Of a stretch of DNA of 64,000 nucleotides, positions 51,721 to 63,011 are shown in pieces. Position 1 is the first letter of the stretch. The number at the start of each line of letters is the position of its first letter. The stretch is taken from positions 62,001 through 126,000 of the forward strand of contig WHUZ01000035.1 in the NCBI GenBank assembly GCA_015179045.1, given 5' to 3'. The notes beneath the pieces are model-generated. The model had not been told where the DNA came from, did not search any database, and saw only the letters and a list, made by a program, of their open reading frames with translations. Source of the DNA: Kalaharituber pfeilii. Lineage: Eukaryota; Ascomycota; Pezizomycetes; Pezizales; Pezizaceae. A program made the position numbers and the translations under genes.

Positions 51721-52500
51721 CACGTGATCGAGAAATTATGCTCAAAGGAAAAAAAATTAAAAAGAGTCAGATTAAAATATACCCAAAGCAGCCTCAAACC
51801 TATTCTATGAAGTACGTACTACTGTTATGCTTAATATAAAATTACTAAGCAGAAGTCTTGGTGAATGCGATCTGAGCAATAGGGTCCGAAGAAGAAAATT
51901 GAGATATTTCAGTGACAAATGACCCGATTAACTTACAATTTGAACTGACGATGGAATACAGGGTATAGAACAATAGTATAGTATAGGATTCTACTTATGC
52001 AGCAGGATTGTAGTGTAACTTTGAAACATATTATCTTGGTCATTAAGCACTCTATACAAAAACCTGCTACTTTCATGAAACCTATACTATCTTCCTTAAA
52101 ATTGCATTCCATGAATAAAATACTTTTTATAGAGCTTACAACACCACAGAAAAAAATATTAAAAATATGAAGTAGGATTGGCTTTTTTATAGTGAAATTG
52201 ATCAGTTACTAAAAAAATTTTCCAAGCATACAGCTGCGCTATTTTGTAAAGAGACTATCAATAAAAAAAATACTTTTATTGCTCCCCTTGTCAGTAGACT
52301 ATATAATTGACAACAACTACTCTCATGACTGACCTCATTACTCTAGAGGCATAATTCTACAAATTGCAGATGAAAGTTCTGAAATTGAACTATGTATTGT
52401 AGAGATATAGATAATTGAAGCTCCGCAACAAGCATTCGTGATGCCAAGAAATCAGCAGTCAACAAGACTTTTGCTTAGTAATTTAACATGCCTACTTTCA
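51721..52500. other. AT-rich block, possibly decayed transposon
   Basis: Nearly 800 bp markedly richer in A and T than its surroundings, with frequent TA steps, short A/T runs and no frame. This fits repeat-induced point mutation or a very old element, but no family was recognised. Confidence 0.4.
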
Positions 52501-52599
52501 AATCAGCTTCAAGGTCAACGTTGACGCACGTTGTACACTATGGAAATATGGGCATAGGTCAATAGTAGTTTGTTTATTTGTAATGAACTGCAGTTTTTT

Positions 52600-54100
52600 T
52601 AAGTAAGTAAGTAGATCCGAGCTATGAGTCTGCGCCCGCAAGCTCGGAAAGGTACACAGAATCAACCTGCACATACGAGATATGAACCAGTTAAGTCGAG
52701 CCGTTTCCACCATTCCACAGCCATCCCGCGAGGGGCGCACCTGTCTGAGATATTGGCATCACCTCATTTCTACCATTTATAGTTCGAGCAAGAGCTCACC
52801 CCATGTACGTAAAATTGAGCTTTTTACACTACTTACTTCATGTATAACCTTCTCACGAGCATGAAACTGCCCTGCCATGGTGAACAGCTGGATGCGAGGT
52901 TACGTGACAAAAAAAAAAAAAAAAAAAAAAAAAACTGAAAGTCCCCACAGGAGACATTTCGTAGACTTTTGGGCTCCTTTCGTAAGCATAATATGATTTT
53001 TTTTTTTTTTTTTTACGTATCCCTGCTTACAACTATTCACCATGGCAGTGCTTTCAAATACCTCTTAGTCTACATAATTTTGAATCTCTAGACGCTTAAT
53101 AACCTAGAGCTAAAGCCCTACATACATACGACAATAAGCTCGTTGTTAAACTCCAAAGTCTCTTAAGCTTACATCCCTTGGCCGCCCGCAGATCTTGAGC
53201 TCAGTTTCTCAGTTGGCCCCGGCCCAGGTCTAATTATTACGTTTTTTTTTTTTTGTTTGAATTAATATCATTACTCACATGCCGTAATTATTACGGTATA
53301 TAGGCCAAGCTGTATACGCTTACCGCAAAAGTAGTGAAAAGCTGTCGTAGCTATAGATCCTCGTAGGTGAGAGTGGTGGTTTATGTAGCCTTGTGCCCAC
53401 CAAAAAAAAAAAAAAAAAAAAAAAACTGGTACTTAAATTCCTTAGCTGCCTACAGAGCTTAGATTCTACATGCAGTCTACGGGCCGAGCACGTTCAGATC
53501 AGAGCTCAAGCTCACGTTGGCACTCTGCAGACGCATATATGTGGAAACAACTCTCAGATAGCTACACCACTATCCATTAACCTATAGCCACAAGTTACGT
53601 CTTGACTAATCTTGTGCTTAATAAACACATAAACGCTGTTTCCATCAACTGATCAATATTTCTAAGAACGATGTATATTCGGATTTATATATGATCATAG
53701 AGGGGACCAGCAGCAGTGCTGATCGCAGTCTATGCAACTGCACGCAATCAAGTTCACGTGTCGCCCTGCGATGGCGAACAGCTGCAAGGGGGGTCATGTG
53801 ATATTAAAAAAAAAAAAAAAAGAAAAGAAAAAGTTCACGTGTTAGAACCTGTTACGAGCTTGTCATCAAAGCAGGTCCGCGTACACACGTACGAACAAGA
53901 AGTTTAACCAGTACCATTCGGCGGGCTCCGCGCATACTTGGATTAGTACATATATAACCTTGGCCGGTCCAGGGCCTGTGCCGCAAATTTAGATTAAGAA
54001 AGTGCCCACCGCATAAATTTTTTTTTTTTTATTTTTTTTTTTAACATACCCCCTCAAGACAGATACAATCTGATACTGAATGCGAGCCTGTGCCCGCAGA
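52600..54100. repeat. Zone of A/T-tailed repeat fragments
   Basis: Five long A or T runs (52909-52934, 52997-53014, 53402-53425, 53806-53820, 54018-54041) lie within 1.2 kb. Two of the A runs are preceded by similar ~40-bp sequences (52870-52908 and 53764-53805: ccctgc-atgg-gaacagctg...gtga), consistent with related retroposed copies. Two others follow the word gtgcccacc (53394 and 53998). Likely SINE-like or truncated LINE-type fragments; no full unit could be delimited. Confidence 0.5.
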
Positions 54101-55732
54101 TTGCAATATTTATTTGAATCATCAGAACATAGTACTATGTATTAGGTGGGTAGATGTACGCTCATGGGGCCCACTAAAGTAGTTTTCCCAACCAGACATC
54201 ACGTGGTATTAATATATGGCCATTATCAACAGGAAAGTTTGACTTATCAACACCCCACGTGACGTCTGGATCGAGATTACTAACCCCTAACTCAAGATGA
54301 CACGATAAGGTAACATGAAACTCACGAACGCACGCTTTGAGAGTTGAACGAACACTCAAATTATGTACTTATATACTTTTGGACACGAGACCAGTAACTT
54401 AAGTTATTACCTACATAGACATATGTGCCATGATTGGCCACATGCAGTGCGTACCTTGCATACTTTCAAGAGGCCATCATCCCAATGCATCGCCCGACTG
54501 CAAGAAGTCTCATGCCCCCGCGTTTCCACTTACAGAGCCAGCTGGCAAGGCACATTAGGGCCCGCTACCATGCTGCCAACTGAGCAGCAGCACGTACAAA
54601 GTACTACATAGCACAGCCACTGACTAGTGCTCGGTGTCCGGCCGTGAATGGCCTGAAGCTCGCCATCAATATCACCAATCCACTGTATTCTCGAACCAAA
54701 CGGCACGTGGTGTTTCACAGGTCAACGCCACCTACTACTAACCTCAAACCTACCATGAATGACATATGAAGCAATCTGGTGCACGATGGCCGCCAACGTA
54801 TATGGTATAAACGCGTAAACATGGCGCACTGTTCTTACCGTCTATGGGGGACGAGGCTACCTCCATGCAACGGAGCCTTGTCCGTCTTCGAATATACCTG
54901 CTGCCTAGTTACGCCTACAAGCTAGCTGCATTCATGTATTTGCCACCAAAAGCATATGCAACAAGCGCAAGGCACGTCCAAGGCACTCAGGCCAGGGCGC
55001 TAGAAATCACCAATTTCAAAGTAAATCAGCTACTCATTTCTTGCTCATGCAACATGTAACTTCCTTGTAGAAAAACGCAAAATGCAGCCTAGCTCCATAT
55101 CCTCCCTATTTATATAGTAGTCTTGCCCCCCATCTGAATGCCCAAGTCTCACATTCCCCTAAGCATCCCACTATTTCACTAGCCCCTTTGAATCCGCCTT
55201 CCCAGTCCTTTCAGCTACAAATTGTTTCCATGCCCCCGACTTCAGAATATCCCTTCGGTGACTCCTTTACCATGACCCAGGAAACACGTTCATACTCTCA
55301 CAGTTACTGCGCCCACGCTCTCCCTTCCACGCACCCCATACTCAACAAAAGGAGCCAGGCTATCTAATTAGAATACAATCGGCACAGTCCTAAACTTTTC
55401 CGGTTTTTCGCCTTGCAGTCATCATGAGGCAATCGGCATGAGCTTACTTACAGTCCAGCTACCGGCCGGCCTACCTCCAAGGGATGGCTCCTAAACTCGT
55501 GTTCTTCACTCTCCAGCACCCCTCATACCTGTGTCTGAGACTGCGTAGTTGAATATCAAACTTTGTGGGAGCCGCAAGAATTGCAAAGAATTGCAAGAGC
55601 CACCCTTGGACGAAACTGAGTTACCTTGACACAAAAATAAAACAGAAACATGATTAAGCAGTACGAAATTCATCCCATCCCAACTCAGATCCATGACTTT
55701 TGAAGCGATGTATCACTGGCACAGGACCAATC
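54101..55732. other. Intergenic, no gene seen
   Basis: No supported frame. 55380-55730 is the 3' flank of the vWA gene. Confidence 0.45.
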
Positions 55733-57022
55733 CTAAACCCTCGCCCTCGGATCAAGCTCCTTATCCAATCTCCTGTTCACTCCACCCAACACTGTCGTCA
55801 AAATCCTCCTCCCCGTCAAGCCCTCCTCCCCCATCTCCTCCGTGCTCTTCGTATCGATAATATCCCTACACTCGTTCTGCTCACTGAGTCCATTATCCAA
55901 CCACGCAAAAAAGTCCTGAACACCGTCCAAATTGCCTACTTGGAAGAATTGAATACCCAACTGCTCTGGCGGGGCACCAATCTTGTCTAATTGTTTCGCA
56001 TACCCAATTAAGTTTTTCTTCAGCTTATGGTTGTTGTTGGCCTCGCCATCAGTCAAGATAATGATGTTTCGAGGCTTTGGAAGTTTTGAATTCAGCTTGC
56101 TGCTCTCTGCGCATTCCTTCAAATATGGCTTGATTATGAGATCGAGAGCCTCGGCCGTTGGCGTCGACCCTCTGATTCCATGTTTTGCGCGAGCCTCAAA
56201 TAGCTTCATGACGCCCTTTGCATCCTTGATGTTGTGCCCGCTGAACTTGGTACTCGTGAGCGAGCTATTAATGAAGTGCACATCAACACCATTCTGGTCA
56301 AACTCTGCGCACAGGCCAACTATCGCCGTAAGGACATCTCTAACTTCGCTCCAGTGACTTTTAGGATTTTTTAGTGTGGACGTTGTCAAATTCATTGAAG
56401 CAGAGTCGTCAATCAGGAATATGGTGTCGAACCGCCTAAGTAGTGCAAAGTCATCGTCCTTAACAGATTTCGTAGATATTTGACGCCCTTGGGCAGGTAC
56501 TACTAAATTGCTTTGAGCTTGCAACGAGTCTTCCTTTTGATAAAAGGTACTTGGCGGTGAGGTTGTGGTTTTGGAGCTGCCAGTAAATACGCCTTTAAGA
56601 CTGCTCTTGAGCGATCCAAGATGCCTCTCAAAGCGGCCTTTTTTCCCGTCTACAGGTGAGGTATTCTATGAAGATATAGGAATAAGCCTTAGGACCGTTT
56701 TTAAATTTCAGTGTACACTTACGTCGAAATCTTCCATTGAATCTGCTGTGTGATGCCTCTCAAAGCGGCCTTTTTTCCCGTCTACAGGTGAGGTATTCTA
56801 TGAAGATATAGGAATAAGCCTTGGGACCGTTTTTAAATTTCAGTGTACACTTACGTCGAAATCTTCCATTGGATCTGCTGGGTGAGAAGTCACCACATTG
56901 GGCACCACATTCATGCCAGAACTGCCTGGATGCTGTCGTAAAGGTTTCGCACTGTAAGCGGGCGGCGAGTCAAAAGGATCGCTCATCGGTGCTGTAGGGT
57001 CAGCGAATGGGTTATTGTTCAT
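55733..57022 (-). CDS. vWA-domain protein with NPF and PPxY motifs
   Basis: Three exons (57022-56855, 56797-56723, 56665-55733) give 391 residues. The N-terminus has an NPF tripeptide (EH-domain ligand type) and PPAY, a PPxY motif of the kind bound by WW domains of Nedd4/Rsp5-type ubiquitin ligases. From about residue 150 there is a von Willebrand factor A domain: FLIDDSASM (the DxSxS metal site), GSTPT (third-loop Thr) and IIILTDGE (Asp), so the MIDAS looks intact. Intracellular fungal vWA proteins of this type are poorly known. Exon 2 plus intron 1 and the start of exon 3 plus intron 2 are tandem copies (see repeat). Both 57-nt introns have GTAAGT donors. The ATG chosen (MNNNPF) is preceded by an in-frame ATG at 57133 that seems less likely. 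Confidence 0.87.
56621..56884. repeat. 132-bp tandem duplication of exon plus intron
   Basis: Copy 1 is 56621-56752 and copy 2 is 56753-56884, nearly identical (a few substitutions, for example near 56691 vs 56823 and at the copy ends). Each copy contains one 57-nt intron (56666-56722; 56798-56854) and 75 nt of coding sequence, so the duplication adds 25 codons in phase 0 without disturbing the frame. Confidence 0.95.
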
Positions 57023-59788
57023 CGCTCGGTACTGAGCTTTTGATGCCTTGATGCTAGGTAGATTGTGTATTGCACAGAGGACCCAGACTGATATTGGTTG
57101 ATATGGCTTTCGTCCTGGTTCTGTTGCTCGCAAGGTCGATGGCTTCAGGTAAAAGGATGTTGGTGGTTTAAATACTGCAGAGCTTGAGTTTGCGCACTAG
57201 ACTAGATTCTTTGTTTGAAACGTTTTAGGGGTAGAGGTTGAATTCAATGTAGGCCAAGCTGGAGCGTTTCAAAGTTAGAGATGTTTCTCTCTTGAAAATT
57301 TCTTTTAAAAGCAACCCACACCAGCTCAAGCTCTGAAATGGAATCTAATTTATATGCGCTCAAGCTGTGCGGCTGATATGAGACTGGGGGCGAATGACTA
57401 ACAAGTCGATGCATATGACACAATCCTCTCTACTTCAAAATAGATGGAGATGTTGCCTCAGATTCTGCTATACTGGGTCAGAGCCTACTGTATCTACAGA
57501 AACTGCAGTTCTAGCTATGGATTATCCAACTCACAAGGCTAGACAGGATAGGTGCGTTTTGCGAAGCACCACAGTCGTTATAAGGCGAAGATGGAATTAG
57601 TAAGGTGTCGGCGCAGTGGCAACGATGATGGTGGGTGGCAGTTGATGGCGAACCAGATGGTATTGAACTTCTTTCTGTCTTTTTATTTTCCTCGCTTTGC
57701 CTCTCTCGTGTGCCTGGAGACAGAGTCCGCATCGGTTTCTGACTGTGCCTCTATGACGAATAAGTGCCACTGAGGAAAGAAGGGCGGTTGCTGGCACGTA
57801 GTTATACTCTCATCAAACGGCCAAAAGCCTCATCTCTTTAGCCTTGGGATTAGTGGGTGCTAGTCTGGCTTGGCTTAGAGTATGCCGCTCTCATTCGCTT
57901 GGCTGATTCACAAGCATCAGTACATTTAAGGTACCTCGATTTCAGATCCCGACTGTCGTCCTCTTGTATGATTGAGATGCATTTTAATCCCGAATGCGGA
58001 AAGCAGGAGAGGCTGGCATGTGCAGTGCATTCAAGGAGACTGCTTCATGCTCGAAGGGGGGAAGGCACATTCGAAGGAAATGCCATTGTAATCGTGTCAG
58101 GATGTAATTGTGTTACTATACTGTCAAGTGCCTATCAATCAGCCTCACCTATAAGGGAAGCCTCAGATCAGCATGGAGCATATTGGATGCATACCGCATA
58201 AGTTTAGACTGTGCATTGCATCTGCACCCCGTACCGCGTTGTCCGCCTAACGGCACGGCGGACTGGCTAGACCGACCGATATACTCGGCAAAAGCGAGAA
58301 GCCGGGCGGACCCCTATCGAGAATACATGAATTCAATTGACAAATAAGAATCTTAATCTCAAGATGAGAGCAAGGCATAAAAGCTGCAGGCGTACTCTAC
58401 TCACCAGCAAACGACTTCTAAGAGTTTAAACCGGACTACGCTTGGCCATCCAGTTTATGAGACTACGGCACAGGGCAGCAGGTGATACGTGCGCAGCCTT
58501 GCCTGAATTTAATGCGCCATGGCCTCTGAGGGCTGTACCGGCGGTCTGGTGAGGGCTGCACGTCCGTCGTCGGGGGTGTAAACGAGTGTTGGCGGGGGTG
58601 GCTATGCAGCCGGTACCATATGTACCCCTATGCATTCCCGCTCCCTCTCTTGTCAAATAATCCCTGGAACCTACTTGATTGTCCCGGAATTATCCATTTA
58701 CTCATCCTATTTATAATTACGACAGTGTAGTTCCATTCTACATATCGCGAGTTGGTAATGTCACAGAGGTGGTGGTAATTGCTACCCTCGCTTGACAGAC
58801 ATTACGCAGCTGCAACGAGTCGTGCTCACATTGGTGGAAGAAATCTAAGCAAAGAAATGACAAAATCTATACTGAGGCATGATATCAGCCATCTAGGTAT
58901 ATGGCAAAGTTTAATAAATTAGTGTCTTTCATTTTTCCATTCCATATTCTTAAGCCCGATTACCAATTCATAGTAGGCTGTCTCCTGAACCTAATGGGTG
59001 TGATGTTGCACACCCAGGAATGGGCGCAGTATGTGGGCTGTGCGCCTTAGCTGAACTCTGCTCATAACCCAGCCCCCTGTCTGCCTTCCACTTGGCGCAA
59101 CCAACGGCATGCGCTTGCAACGACACCGAGACAAATACAAGTACAAACCATATATAATACAAACTGTTTTGCGAATTCACATCGGAAGCGGTTATGTTGT
59201 AATTCCGTGACAACCTCTCCTGATAAGCAATGATTTTTGCCATTAGCCGACAGCCCCCCACAAAAGCATAATTATCCTGGTGCCTTGTGGTAGGCCTGCA
59301 GGTTGACAGCGCGGTTGACAGCGGGGCACACTGGTCATGGCGAGCTGGCGTTCCGACCAAACGCTAGCTATAGCATAACAGTACGGTATGATCACTTCCC
59401 ACTAAGTGGAACTGATCAGTAACAAAAGTGGCAGGCGAACAATTGGGCCATTCTTACTCTCATACACAAAAACTGCTCATGATCATTGATGCAAGTGCCC
59501 GCCAGGCACAGTCAATAAGGGGCCGTTATCATTGTCTGTACACCTTGTATGGCTGAATCTCAAATACTAACTAGTCAAAATACAACATAGAACTGAGCAA
59601 GGGCCAGAGGTTGCTAATGACCCTACCGCTTTTACCGCCTCTCAGGACTCCCTTCACCTCCGTAGCTCTATCAATGTATCTCTCTGTTCACCAACACCTC
59701 TCAACGTTGGCGAGTCTAGTAATGCCGCCTCTCTGCTAGTCAATGCTCTCTCCACACTCCACACTCTTCCAGCAGATGGACACAGGGC
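57023..59788. other. Intergenic, no gene seen
   Basis: Starts with the vWA promoter side; the rest has no frame with support on either strand. 59440-59788 is the 3' flank of the arsenite methyltransferase gene. Confidence 0.45.
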
Positions 59789-60970
59789 TTATGAAGAACC
59801 TGGCTTAATGGCGTAAATATGGTAGGCCCCTATAGAATTGGGCAGTTAATAGTCAGAACAGCAAGACATGACTGCTTGAACTTACCAGCCCACTCATTGA
59901 AGTCATAATCGAGTGCTTTTGATTTTCTCTCTCTGGACTGGGCAGGGGAGGACGGACAGCAGCTTGCAGGGGCGCTCTCAGCACTCAAAAAAGCCTCCTG
60001 ATAGACATTCAGGTCTCTATTTGTATTCAAGATGATAATATCTGCACACTTTATCCGTTAGCAAGCTACACAAGCTACCATAGGACCATGTAATATTCCT
60101 TTGAATCCAGCGTCCTTCATCCAATTATCATATTGTTCTACCAAGCTAGCACCACCAATGCATCCAACATACATCAAGACATCCTCTTTGATTTCCTTAG
60201 TCAACTCTTTTTTTGCCAGGATATCACTGACAGCAATTCTTCCTCCAGGCTTCAGCAAGCGAAAGATTTCCTTGAAAACTTGAGCCTTTTCGGAAACAGG
60301 AACAAGATTGATGACGCAATTAGATGTGATGCAGTCAGCTGTGTTATCTGGGAGTGGAATTGAGTGGATGAAAGCCTTAATAAATTCTGTGTTGGTATAA
60401 CCGCCTTTGGCTGCATTCTCGTTCGCAAGTCTAATCATTTCCTGGTATGATGATTAGTACACCAAATCAAGTATTTGATCTGGAGTATTTCACTTGTGGC
60501 CGTTCAGGCCGGCAGGCAAAAGTCACATACATCAGTCATGTCAACACCGATGGCCTTTCCAGTTGGTCCAACTTTCTTAGCGGAAAGGAACACGTCTAAT
60601 CCAGCTCCACTTCCCAAGTCAATAGAGACCTCACCCTAAAATGCACAGAAACTGGTTAGCATAAACCAATTCAACTATAGACAGCTTAGTTTAATATGCA
60701 CAAGGTACGCACCTCCTTGAGGCCGGCCTTTGCCAATGGATTACCACAGCTCACTCCCAGGTTGGAATTTGCAGGGATGGACTCAAGATCTTCCTTAGAA
60801 TAACCAAACGCTGTGGCTACTTTCTCATTGTAGGCAGTATCAGCAGTACTTGCTTTTGCGTGTTCTCCATAACGTTCTTGAACAAGTTTGTAGGTGGTTT
60901 CACTCTCTTCCGTGATAGCTGCGACCGGGGCAGAGGAACAGCATTGGGTCTTCTTGCTGCAGCAGGACAT
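59789..60970 (-). CDS. arsM: Arsenite S-adenosylmethionine methyltransferase
   Basis: Class I SAM-dependent methyltransferase of the ArsM/AS3MT family, which converts arsenite to methylated and finally volatile arsenicals in the cytosol. Five exons (60970-60713, 60635-60531, 60441-60087, 60041-59886, 59829-59789) give 304 residues. The SAM site is [10 protein letters not shown] (about 91-100). The three As(III)-binding cysteines of the family are present: Cys75 (VSCGNP), Cys163 (SNCVINL) and Cys215 (VGCIGGA), with spacing close to the human enzyme. The N-terminus carries CC pairs (SCC, QCC). [11 protein letters not shown] and a CC pair (ASCCPSS) near the C-terminus also fit. Introns are 77, 89, 45 and 56 nt; the 45-nt one uses a GTCCTA donor. 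No arsenic pump or reductase gene lies nearby. Confidence 0.92.
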
Positions 60971-61034
60971 CTTTTCGAGTGAAATGGGAATGATGTTCCG
61001 GTATTGTGTATCTGGGAAGAAACGCAGCCAGTGG

Positions 61035-61040
61035 TTTATA
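61035..61040 (-). promoter_or_regulatory. TATA box of the arsM gene
   Basis: TATAAA in the context ccctttataaacc on the minus strand, 65 nt upstream of the start codon. This leaves room for a short 5' UTR of about 35 nt. A good match in a plausible place, not proof. Confidence 0.5.
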
Positions 61041-62294
61041 AAGGGTTTGAGCCGGCAGATTATTGTATAGAAAAGAGATATACTAGAGAAGGAAGCAAGT
61101 CGAATGCGTCGAAGGTTGACTTGATGAATTCTATCAAAGCTGATCAAAAGCCCGGTACGTACGCCTGTGAGCCATGGACCTGACGAGGTCCTCTTGAGTG
61201 ACGAGGACCAAGTTGTCATCACATGTGTGTAACCTGTCTTGCCAAGCCATACTACCTGTTTCGGAACAATTCTGAACCGTGGTGTCACCGAGTCTGGCTG
61301 CGGCTTACTATCACGTGACTCTCGTTGTGCGTAGTCACAGCCCAAATAATCCACCGCAGAAACGAACGCAACATTTTATTACAAATACGGATTATCATTC
61401 TGCCGTACAGGTACTGAAGCTGGAAGGCTCCCAGGCGATGGTGGGCGCTTCACGATATCATGGATTCATTCGCCTACTAAGTTACACCGGAGGTCTTTAA
61501 CACGCCAGGGGTCGAGGCTAGGCTTGCATAAGCGCTACCAGCTGTCGGCTCCCCATAATCCATGCTGCATGCCTCCATCTGAAGCTCTCCGCCCAACTTA
61601 TCTCCTCCTTGTGATGTTACTGCACTTTGAATGTAGCCAACAACCAATGCAAATATGCAAACCTATCGTCAAATGAGTATTGATTCAATGCTTACTTACA
61701 GAGTGAGTGTTAGAATACAAAGTACCTCTGTATTCAATTGCGTCAGTACTAGTACCGTGCCTGGCCAACGCTCCGCTGACAAGTATGCATATATCTTCAC
61801 AGATTAGCAATTCAATTCTCACCAAGCGCCCATAGGACAGACTCCAGTATGACTCAACGGGCTACCATCAAGGTTCGAGACTGACGATCAAGGCATGCGT
61901 GAAACAGAAAAGAATCAATTCTTTTTATTTTATCAAACTATAATACCAGATAAAAGAAAATCTCAAGAGATATAGGAATCCAAGAGTGACATTGGCCTTG
62001 AAATGTTACATCCATTCATATCCAACGACTCTATACATACATGAAACGCCTTCCAGATGGCATTGAAGAAACCCTTGATGCGTTTCGAAACTAAAGTCAA
62101 TGTCGCAGGAGGGCAGAAAAAAGATGATCCGCATGCATAGGCGCCGGAGAGTGATGGGCTTGAGATGATCGATATCTGAAAGCGCCGGACGTGAGATTAT
62201 GTCGAGCAATCTTATCCGTCATTATCACCACCTAGGTTGTGCACCATTCACTCCGCGGAATCTTGCAGCGAATGGAAAACCCTGAAAAATTGGT
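61041..62294. other. Intergenic, arsM upstream side
   Basis: Upstream DNA of arsM and the 3' flank of the secreted repeat protein gene. No supported gene. I saw no clear bacterial-type arsenic operator; regulation cannot be read from it. Confidence 0.45.
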
Positions 62295-63011
62295 TTATGC
62301 GACATGAACACGGCGAAGGTGGCAATCAGGGCAATAGCTTGGAATCCGGCTGCCCCGAGCTTCTAGGTCTTCCGGAAGGCCAGGGTGCTCTAGGGCAGGG
62401 CTCTCTGAGGTATGATCCTCTAGGGCAGGGTCGTCCTCTGGAATAGGATACTCCAAGGCAGGGTCCTCTGGGATAGGATACTCTAGGGCAGGGTCTTCTG
62501 GGGTAGGATACTCTAGGGCAGGATCCTCTGGGGTAGGATCCTCTGGGGTAGAATCCTCTGGGGTGGGATCCTGTGGGGTAGGGTCCTCTGGGACAGGGGC
62601 TTCTGGTTCGGTAGTCTCTGTCTCGGCTGGACATGGTAGCCCAGTTCCTGTGGGGTACTCGGAAGGGATGGGTGCCGTAGGGTATGCTGTTGGATATGCA
62701 GTGGGATATGCAGTGGGATATGCAGTGGGATATCCAGTGGGATATCCAGTGGGATATCCAGTGGGATATCCAGTGGGATACCCAGTGGGAAATCCAGGAT
62801 AGCCGTCAGTGCCTGTTGGCATTGGCTGGTCGTCGCCAGGAGTGATGACTGATGGAGTGAGTGTGGGAAATTGGTGCTCCTCTGGAGGATCAATATGCTG
62901 GACATCTCTGCCGGCGAGCCAGTCCATGACGCGAGGGAGAGGAAAGGCATTGCTCACAAGGGGTGATGCAATGAAGAGGACAGCGGCGGTCTTGTTTGTA
63001 GTAAACTTCAT
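62295..63011 (-). CDS. Secreted tandem-repeat protein (GYPT/AYPT and EDP repeats)
   Basis: A single exon of 238 residues. A signal peptide is clear: basic start MKFTTNK, hydrophobic core AAVLFIASPLV, likely cleavage after SNA (about residue 22). Residues about 74-112 are a tetrapeptide array, five to six GYPT followed by four AYPT. Residues about 141-200 are acidic Pro-rich repeats of 5 and 10 residues (PEDPT, PEDPALEYPI). It ends with a short basic tail holding CPDC. There is no GPI signal, enzyme motif or Cys-rich effector pattern. Proline every few residues suggests an extended extracellular or wall-associated polypeptide; Tyr could allow cross-linking. Function unknown. The start is the ATG directly before the signal peptide; an in-frame ATG eight codons upstream is less likely. 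Confidence 0.82.
   Translation of the reverse strand: MKFTTNKTAAVLFIASPLVSNAFPLPRVMDWLAGRDVQHIDPPEEHQFPTLTPSVITPGDDQPMPTGTDGYPGFPTGYPTGYPTGYPTGYPTGYPTAYPTAYPTAYPTAYPTAPIPSEYPTGTGLPCPAETETTEPEAPVPEDPTPQDPTPEDSTPEDPTPEDPALEYPTPEDPALEYPIPEDPALEYPIPEDDPALEDHTSESPALEHPGLPEDLEARGSRIPSYCPDCHLRRVHVA
62425..62620. repeat. 15/30-bp coding tandem repeat
   Basis: In the secreted-protein gene: about a dozen related units of 15 bp (ggatcctctggggta type) with a 30-bp higher-order unit containing ctctagggcag. All are multiples of three, so array changes keep frame. Confidence 0.85.
62686..62792. repeat. 12-bp coding tandem repeat
   Basis: About nine near-perfect copies of a 12-bp unit (ccagtgggatat or gcagtgggatat) coding GYPT and AYPT. 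The two subtypes are sorted into two blocks that differ by a single base, a sign of recent expansion by unequal exchange or slippage. Confidence 0.92.
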
